Origin: Sweltsa coloradensis | Taxonomy: Eukaryota > Arthropoda > Insecta > Plecoptera > Chloroperlidae | Length of the DNA: 64,000 nt | Reading direction: 5' to 3' | NCBI GenBank assembly: GCA_024449915.1 | Contig: JAMZAV010000161.1 | Coordinates: forward strand, 1,054,001 to 1,118,000 | Shown here: one piece after another, positions 57,527 through 64,000 of the stretch | How the letters are laid out: every line of letters starts with the position of its first letter | Position numbering within the stretch: position 1 is the first letter of the stretch | Translations under genes and position numbers: made by a program | The notes under the pieces: generated by a model | Seen by the model: only the letters and a program-made list of their open reading frames with translations | What the model was told of the DNA's origin: nothing | Databases searched by the model: none

Positions 57527-58974
57527 GTTAGACTTTGTCTTTATCATTTTTCTTCTATTTATTTTTTCTTTTTATATCCCCTTTTTTATATAATCTATAT
57601 GTTCTGCTTATATTTTCCCTTGTGTACTTTTTACGTTTGCAGTTATGATTGTTCCCCTAATGGATATTTACTATAACTTAAAATACATTGTCTAATATGT
57701 CTAATATCTACAACAAAATGATACGTCTTGGTTATCATTAAAATATGGCAGTAGATTATCAGAAATGTAGTGTTTTACTTTTTAGATTAGATAAGAAATT
57801 AAATACCGTTTTTTCCGTGGTTTCACTACGTTGCCGCTTATTTTATGTGGTTTAATTATTTACTTGTGGATCCAAACCTAGAGTATAATCAATAAAATTT
57901 AGACAATTTGAGGTGAATTGCTTCTCTCGTACACCCTTTATAACTTAATGTCTCAAATCATACGATCTTATAAATATATGTGAATGTTCGCATTAAAGTA
58001 CATTTGAAGAATGTAATTTTCAATACATAAATTACATAATATTTAACTAGGAAGCTTCGCAAACGCTTTTACAGGCGCATTGTTGGATGAGCGTAATTTT
58101 TTTTAAACGAAAAAAGCGTACAACTGCGATTTTCAAGAGAAATAATTTTTCGATTACGCTCAAATTCCACACGAATATATCAATTCATAAAATTAAGGTT
58201 CTGTAAAGAAAATCATTACAATCGGATAAAGCATGTTGGTGTTATAAGTCAAAGAAATTTTGAAAATAAAAAAAAATTGTAAAATTGCGATTTTCATGAG
58301 AAATAATTTTTAGATTCTGCTCAAATTCCACACTTATATATTAATGCATAAAATTATGGTTCTGTAAAAAAATCATTACAATCGGATAAGCATGTAGGTG
58401 TTATTAGCCGAAGAAATTTAAAAAATATAAAATATCGTAAAACTGCGATTTTCATAAGACATAATTTTTCGATTACGCTCAAATTTCTCACGAATATATT
58501 AATTCGTAAAATAAAGGTTCTATGAAAAAATCATTACAATCGAATAAAGCATGTAGGTGTTATAAGTCAAAGAATTTTTTTGAAAAATCGAAATAAATCC
58601 CAAAATTGTGATTTTTATGAGAAATAATTTTTCGATTGCGCTCAAAAACATGGCAGTTCTAAGTTCAGAGATTTCGAAGGCCTCTAGAAAATTTCATCGC
58701 AATTGGAGTATCGGTTAAGCCGAAATCGTGTTGACAAACACACAAAAATACAAAAAAAAAAATCCGGATTTTTTTCTTCAGTGTAGTGAAATGGAATCTT
58801 CGCTTCGCTCATCCAATAATCTAAAATTTTAGATATTAAACGAAATATTTCGATTTCAAGTTTATGAATTGGATCATCTTCTGATGTATGACATGAGAAA
58901 ATGTGTACACGATTTAAAATTCTTCATTTCTTCAATATTATGTAAAACGTCCTGTTCTCTCTTGATGGTTTCAG
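57527..58974 (+). other. Intron 5 of copy D
   Basis: 1.4 kb, over half of which is a TTGGATGAGC element (58047-58816). The rest is AT-rich with nothing recognised. Confidence 0.7.
58047..58816. mobile_element. TTGGATGAGC-family element
   Basis: Starts CTAGGAAGCTTCGCAAACGC then GCATTGTTGGATGAGCG; ends CGCTTCGCTCATCCAA. Contains three or four internal sub-repeats of about 175 bp (each with GCATGTAGGTGTTAT-like text). Confidence 0.76.
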
Positions 58975-59116
58975 GTTTGTGGTCTACATGAAGAAGCCGG
59001 ACAGGAAGGCTGTCAACTGGGGTGACTGGGCCGCACCCTTCAGTCCGCGTCTGTGGGCCGCCTTCGTGGTTCAAGTCATCATCTCAGCAATACTCATGGT
59101 CTTCGTCAGCTGGCTG
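58975..59116 (+). CDS. Copy D exon 6: S1 end and M1 helix
   Basis: Acceptor GTTTCAG, donor GTAAGT at 59117; 142 bp. Encodes FVVYMKKPDRKAVNWGDWAA then PFSPRLWAAFVVQVIISAIL. Confidence 0.92.
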
Positions 59117-59152
59117 GTAAGTCATCACAAGTGTCATCAGTCCTAATGTGAT

Positions 59153-59310
59153 GCGTTGGCTCGTTGGTCTTGTGGTTAGCGTATCTGCTTCCAATGCAGA
59201 AGGTCCAGGGTTCGATTCCCGTCTTAAGCCCATCAGTTCTTGTCTTAGGAGTTTGTAAACGGTGACTTTGGTGCCGTCCTATAGCAACGAAGCACATAAT
59301 AAATTCAGAG
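59153..59310 (+). repeat. tRNA-Gly-derived SINE
   Basis: The 5' 70 bases look like tRNA-Gly: GCGTTGG start, TGGTTAGCG box A, TCTGCTTCCAATGCAGA anticodon arm, GGTTCGATTCCCG box B. The 3' acceptor strand (should be CCAACGC) is absent and unrelated tail follows, so it is a SINE, not a functional tRNA. Confidence 0.72.
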
Positions 59311-59399
59311 TTGTTCTGAATCGGCCTTGTTGATTCTGGCGTTGATCCGCGGGTGTTCGCACTGTCCATACCACTGATTACTATATTTCATATTAAAAA

Positions 59400-59520
59400 T
59401 ATCGATCTTTGGTTGGTTATCGCTCACTCGTCGATTGCGTCGGGGCCTACAGGGTTGGCTTGGTCGCTTTGATTTACTGTCCCCCACTGAAAATCAGTTA
59501 TATAACTGAGATACAATTTA
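59400..59520 (-). repeat. SINE-like repeat, CCCACTCAGTCAC family, reverse
   Basis: Reverse complement of the 46665-46815 type: GGTTATCGCTCACTCGTCGA, then TTACTGTCCCCCACTGAA, then an ATTT-rich end. Confidence 0.65.
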
Positions 59521-60065
59521 TTTATTTAATTAATTATAACTAATGAGTGCGCTCTTGTATTCGAAACAAAAAATAGTACAAGAGTACCCAAACTAGGAAG
59601 CGAAGCTATACATCATCATCAGAATGTCAAACTGACGAATGATTAAAGGTTGTTCATTGACCTAGATATATTCTACTTTGTCCTTTAGAATTAGATTTAT
59701 AAACAGTTTGTTTAGTAAGCCTAATAATACTCAGAATAGGCGCAAAACATGGTCAAAACTGCAATTTTGTAAATATATCCACAGAACAACGCATTCAAAG
59801 TTGATGTAAATTGAATAGCATAGGAGCATAGATCTGGATTTTCTTTACAACCCAAAGTTTACTTTAGTCTGTTTAGTCTGTTTGTTTCTGGCTCTATTCG
59901 TTTGGCAATTAGACCTTTTTTCATTTAGCGATGTTTGTCCTCAATTCTGGCATGGAAGCGCCTTCTTAATATGTTTGCATTCTTTAAATAAATATGAAAG
60001 GGTATGGTAATGAGGTAAGGAGTGGAATAATGCGCTTACACTGATTGGTTTTGTTTCTGTCTCAG

Positions 60066-60217
60066 GTGAAACACTTTGGTAGCGACGAAGGTGACCTCAA
60101 ACTTTACGACCAAATGTTCCTAGTGTACGGCGCTGTCATCTGCCAGCAAGGGGCAGGAGGAGAAGACACCGAAGTCCTGGTCCTGTCGGATACTCTTCTT
60201 CATAGTTTATATAGCAG
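60066..60217 (+). CDS. Copy D exon 7: pore loop and start of M2, 1-bp insertion
   Basis: Acceptor GTCTCAG, donor GTATTG at 60218; 152 bp against 151 in B. The extra base lies at 60148-60153 (CAGCAAGGGGCAGG against CAGCAGGGGCAGG), right after the pore Cys-Gln-Gln. Upstream KHFGSDEGDLKLYDQMFLVY is in frame; downstream the ancestral M2 is only readable one base over. Confidence 0.88.
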
Positions 60218-61098
60218 GTATTGAAGGATAATACAAATCAATTTTCTCACTGAATTGGATTGATTGGATATTGCTTAACGTCTCATATTTATGCACTTTG
60301 CCTAATCGAGACGAAGGTTAGGGACGTCAGGGGTGACGCGGGGGGACAAGGGGTGGACATGCCTGTGCTGGTCAGAACCAGCACAAGCGTATTGTGAGGG
60401 CAGGGGTCCCCCCAAGTCGTGGTCGTCTCCGTCTATGTCATCATCCATCCGTGTTGTCATTGTCGTCGCCGTCGGGGAGGTGGTCAAAGGGAAGGGGAAA
60501 GTTCCCCGACGACGACCCAGAGCTCGCCATTAGTTTCAGGGAGTAAAACTCCCTTAATCACGGGCAAAACCACGAGAAGGTGCGAGTTGGAATTTGTTGC
60601 GATTTTCTTTTCTACAAATATGATAGTTGTAAATCCAATGAAAGTTGATTATGAACCCAGTAAAACTTCGGAAACACGATGAGGTTTTTCTCTACTTGTT
60701 TTAATAGTTAGTGTGAAAATAACTTCGAAAACCTTAATGTATTCGTAAATAATTTTGTATCTTGTTGTGCTATTAACGGTAAAAAACATTGGTCATAGAA
60801 AACAGATCTGATTTTAAACAGTGAAATCTAGACAAAAGTTATGACTATGCTCCCATGTGATAACATTTTCATGACCTATGAATGCATTTTAACATGTATA
60901 TTTCTCGTTCTTTTTTTAAAAATTATAATTTCGCATGATCGGAGTTATTTGAGGAGGAGAATTAAATATTACAAAACAATGTACAGACGATTAGATCATA
61001 CAGAATTTAATTAATTAAATAAATAATTGCTTGAAATTAAGAACACCAGAAACGTGCACAAAATCCGTGTCCTCATGCTAGCCCCCTCTGTGTTGCAG
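60218..61098 (+). other. Intron 7 of copy D
   Basis: Contains a reverse SINE piece (ATTGCTTAACGTCTCATA at about 60268) fused to the reverse of the 18150-18390 repeat (60300-60540). Remainder AT-rich. Confidence 0.65.
60268..60540 (-). repeat. SINE tail plus GTCGTCGGGAAC repeat, reverse
   Basis: The reverse complement starts GTCGTCGGGAACTTTCCCC and runs through CGACAATGACAACACGGATG and GGTTCTGACCAGCACAGGC, paralleling 10320-10450 and 18150-18390. It explains the apparent short reading frames here. Confidence 0.6.
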
Positions 61099-61253
61099 GC
61101 GTGATCCTTGCCGCCAGCTACTCCGGCTCCATAATCTCTAACCTGACAGTGTTCAGGCTCGACCTCCCGTTCGACACCCTACAAGGTCTCCTAGAACACG
61201 GAGGGTACCATCTAGGGTCAAAGAAGGTGTCGTTCATATTCGAGATATTCAGG
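61099..61253 (+). CDS. Copy D exon 8: end of M2 and start of S2
   Basis: Acceptor GTTGCAG, donor GTGAGT at 61254; 155 bp. In the ancestral frame encodes GVILAASYSGSIISNLTVFR then LQGLLEHGGYHLGSKK. With the exon 7 insertion the delivered frame ends at TAA 61139-61141. Confidence 0.91.
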
Positions 61254-61617
61254 GTGAGTATTAGTAAACAATTCACATAATAGAGTGCCGATGATGTAAA
61301 AATGAATTCGTCATTTAATAGCTTAAACATTTTTCGAAAAAATAACGTTATATAGCTTTTACAAAAAAAAAACAACGTGTAAGAAATTTGCACATGGAAA
61401 ATCACATGCGCTTGTGCTAACCGAGACGATTGGCTATGAGGAGTGATGATCGAATGACTTGATAAATGGTCTACATGTGTCCACACTCTAGCGTAAGTTA
61501 AATAAAGTGTAAAGTGTGTAAAGTGCATTAACATGCGTAATGTCCCGAGAAACAAGTAATGTAATTCTTACGGGCTGCGAAAGTCTTCAATCCTTCATTC
61601 TTGTTTGTCCACCACAG

Positions 61618-61877
61618 ACCGCCGAGACAGGGCTGTTCCACGAGTTGTACCTACGTCACATGATCAACGATCCTGCCAACCTGATAGAACACAACTTCGA
61701 TGGCTTCAAGCGAGTCTGCGACAAGAACTTCGCCTTCATCTCCAACCCCGAGACCGCCTCTCTCTTCAGAGACGTACTCAACTGTACCGTAGTGAACCTG
61801 CCTCAAGTGTTTGTCAAGTACACGAACAGCTTCATGCTGCCGAAACACAGTCCTTACCTGGATCTCTTCAACAACAA
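61618..61877 (+). CDS. Copy D exon 9: S2 lobe
   Basis: Acceptor CCACAG, donor GTACGT at 61878; 260 bp. Encodes GLFHELYLRHMINDPANLIE, FAFISNPETASLFRDVLNC and FMLPKHSPYLDLFNN. Closest to copy A. Intron 8 (61254-61617) before it holds nothing recognised. Confidence 0.93.
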
Positions 61878-63602
61878 GTACGTGTACCGAAGTCATGGAC
61901 GCCTTATTAGCGAAGATTATTCACGCATGAAGCCTGTTTTGTTTGTTTATTTCAGTCCATTGATGCATAAATTGCACATATATATGATATTATACAGTCA
62001 TTGCAGTTACAACAATAAAACAATACACAAACACATTTACACATAAATATGAATTACAAAATGTACACTCACAAAATCAATCGGAAAGGGGAAATAAAAT
62101 TAATTAAGCCAAAGGGAGTACATTGTTTTATGTCAAACTTGATTAGTTGAGAATTTTTATTTTTGTGGGAGATGGTAACGAGCCAAAAAATGTTAAGTCG
62201 AAAAATCGATTGAAATAGAAGTTATCTTCAGTGCAACCATTTTCTAAGTCCATAGTTGCAAATTAAATGAACAACAAAACAAATGACTAAAACAATAAAA
62301 AATGTTGGTACTGAAAGATAACAACTATTTTAACCAAAGATTTTGCAATAGTATAAATATATAACCAATTTTGGGACTTTTGTTTTTGTTTTTTAAATGG
62401 AGTTTTAAAATGGGCCCATAGAATTCTGAGTGCCTCACTAATGTAGGTTAGAGAGTAAGTAAGACTTGGATAAAAATTTTTACAGAAAGGTGTAAGGCGT
62501 AATAAGGGTTTATCAACAGTGTTACTTTGTAAATCAGTTTTTATAACTGAATGGAGTAGACGTTAAATAAAGAAAATAAATGAACACAAATACATACATT
62601 AAGCACTGCACAAACTAACTACAACATGCTTACAACAACCAGATAAGTGAAAATAACGTTTTGTGCTATCACCCAATCGCACCACACATAATGTTTCATA
62701 TGTTTTGATGAAACCAAGGTTTGTACATACCTATTTTTGTCATTACTGGTGGAACAAGTTAGTTGCATTATGTATGTTAAAAATAACTAGGAAACGCTCA
62801 GTTGGACGCGTTGATAAGCGAGCACGTTGCTAAAGCTAGACCCACATTGCACATAAAATTTATGGCGTTTGCGTTTCCAATGTTATTTATTATTGCCAAG
62901 GTATTTGGGTAAACCCGTGTGTAAAATCTTTACCTTTGTGAATAAAATCCAACGCCATCTAGAGGACTTGACTTCTTGGGAAAACTATTTAAACTCTTTG
63001 GTGACAAATAATAGACTGCTTCTCGAAAGTATTTTGATTAACTTCTAGGTGGCAGTGTATTAGATAGAAACTTCGCGCGTCTTTTCGTTGCCATGGCAAC
63101 GTTACTTTGTTTATAATGTAATTTCCATCTACACTACTTATCGGATCAAAATAAAATTTACATATTCTTGACCGGACGGACATTCTAAATGATTTGGCTA
63201 TCTCAGATTTGTCGCCGGTTAGTTTGAAAAAAAAACTTTCGATTAAACTTTAATGTAACTTTTTAACTTTTTGAAACGATTTTGCCACAAAAACTAATGG
63301 CATTCAATCGAGAACAAGCTTGCGGATGGTCAAAATTTCAACCGATCCGAGCCTCCGTTCGAACGTTATCGCGAGACATACAAACAAACAAAAAAAACAA
63401 AACAAACCAGTGTAACTAATTTTTCCGGCAGAGTCAAATGGAAAACGCTCGCTTCGCTCGCTTAATTAAATATATTTTATTTTTACGTTTTAGAAAAACC
63501 AAAATAGTGAGTATTATATAGCGGGCGCAAATTATAATTTGTGGTTTAGTCAATTTAGGCAAACATTTTTATTGTTTGAATAAAATAACTATTTGATTGC
63601 AG
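61878..63602 (+). other. Intron 9 of copy D
   Basis: 1.7 kb, AT-rich, with the element 62787-63465 in its 3' half and no exon. Confidence 0.7.
62787..63465. mobile_element. Element with CTAGGAAACGC start and TAAGCGAGC inverted ends
   Basis: Starts CTAGGAAACGCTCAGTTGGA, then GCGTTGATAAGCGAGC; ends GCTCGCTTCGCTCGCTTAA. Architecture parallels the TTGGATGAGC family (CTAGGAA..CGC lead, inverted ends, an A/AAC-rich tract after CATACAAACAAAC) but the sequence differs, so it looks like a sister family. Confidence 0.65.
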
Positions 63603-63755
63603 ACTTTTGAAGCTAACAAATGATGGAGCGCTGAGGAAGATCTATCGCAAATTCATGTTCAAGGAAGAACCAATCAAACAGAATGTATTCAACAGTATTG
63701 TCTTGGAAGACGTGACACCCATGTTGGTAATAGTTGTGGGCGGGATAGTGGCAGG
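63603..63755 (+). CDS. Copy D exon 10: distal S2 and start of M3
   Basis: Acceptor ATTGCAG, donor GTGAGT at 63756; 153 bp. Encodes KLTNDGALRKIYRKFMFKEE then FNSIVLEDVTPMLVIVVGG. The final exon (rest of M3 and tail) should lie downstream of the window. Confidence 0.92.
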
Positions 63756-64000
63756 GTGAGTTAACCTGTGAGGTATGAGTATTAGCCTGCATGTATAATA
63801 GTATGAAATACAAAAATAAGAGGATAACTTCAAATTGCAGATGAAAAAGTTAACTATTCGATGTTTATAACGGTAAGAAATTGTATAAAACCTATGAATG
63901 AAATCAATCATATTTGAGATAAGCACGAGTATTGAAGTACCCATAATTGGGGAGCGAACCCTAATTTGAAGATAATTTTGGTGGAGGTGCCGGGTCTGTA

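Larger units (their letters stand above)
59117..60065 (+). other. Intron 6 of copy D
   Basis: Contains a tRNA-Gly-derived SINE (59153-59310) and a reverse SINE (59400-59520). The remainder is AT-rich with no exon. Confidence 0.7.
48394..63755 (+). other. Copy D: ionotropic receptor gene, exons 1-10, frame broken in exon 7
   Basis: Same family as A-C. Signal peptide MRWLRLLLILGVTTLSFAAF; N-terminal region in exons 2-3; S1 in exons 4-5 with the ligand-contact arginine (TMTTER, codon 57483-57485); M1 in exon 6; pore and M2 in exons 7-8; S2 in exons 8-10; M3 begins in exon 10, and the last exon should lie past the window end. Exon 7 is 152 bp instead of 151: an extra base in the AAGGGG run at 60148-60153, just after CQQ, shifts the frame and leads to TAA at 61139-61141. 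All other exons have family-standard lengths. Exons 9 and 10 are closest to copy A. Intron lengths (up to 2.6 kb) are swollen by repeats. Confidence 0.85.

Noticed and set aside
59153..59229. tRNA-Gly gene
   Set aside because: D arm, anticodon arm and B box are good but the 3' acceptor strand does not pair with GCGTTGG, and SINE tail follows.
60141..60217. Programmed ribosomal frameshift in copy D exon 7
   Set aside because: No slippery heptamer with downstream structure is conserved; B lacks the extra base altogether and C has a different lesion. An indel is simpler.
61118..61555. 145-residue reading frame on the minus strand
   Set aside because: It overlaps copy D exon 8 in antisense and runs into AT-rich intron; no domain or start context supports it.

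Overview
The window looks like insect nuclear DNA. It is AT-rich, with GC-rich coding exons separated by long GT-AG introns and a dense load of tRNA-derived SINE-like repeats, foldback elements and MITEs. I cannot name the species. The intron sizes and repeat style would fit a hemimetabolous insect, but that is a guess. No prokaryotic feature, CRISPR array or rRNA was seen.

All recognisable protein-coding content belongs to one family. It is a head-to-tail, plus-strand tandem array of four divergent ionotropic glutamate receptor-like genes (insect ionotropic receptors, IRs; possibly the IR75-like group). I call them copies A to D. Copy A (1-3724) shows only its last three exons. Copy B (8033-22486) and copy C (27036-40660) have all eleven exons. 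Copy D (48394-63755) has exons 1-10, with the last exon expected beyond the window. All copies share exon borders and intron phases. The eleven exons encode, in order: a signal peptide, an N-terminal region, S1 (exons 4-5), M1 (exon 6), the pore loop with a CQQG motif and the start of M2 (exon 7), the rest of M2 (exon 8), S2 (exons 8-10), M3 (exons 10/11) and a short lysine-rich cytoplasmic tail (exon 11). A full-length protein of this design is about 670-680 residues.

Each of the three near-complete copies carries exactly one frame break. Copy B exon 5 has an 81-bp tandem duplication plus a 1-bp deficit. Copy C exon 7 lacks 2 bp. Copy D exon 7 has 1 extra bp beside the pore motif. Either these are recent pseudogenes or the assembly has residual indel errors; the sequence alone cannot decide. 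B and C share tracts of near identity in exons 7 and 10 (the latter running into intron 10), which suggests gene conversion. A and D resemble each other more than they resemble B or C.

The introns and the spacers 3725-8032, 22487-27035 and 40661-48393 hold no gene I can support. They do hold many mobile-element remnants: a PIF/Harbinger-like element with TAA duplication, a 0.64-kb perfect-arm palindrome flanked by TTAA, a hAT-like element with an 8-bp duplication, a 1.4-kb foldback, palindromic elements enclosing tRNA-like sequence, and a recurrent unclassified family bounded by TTGGATGAGC inverted ends. Intron 10 of copy C and introns 4-6 of copy D are largely built from such repeats.
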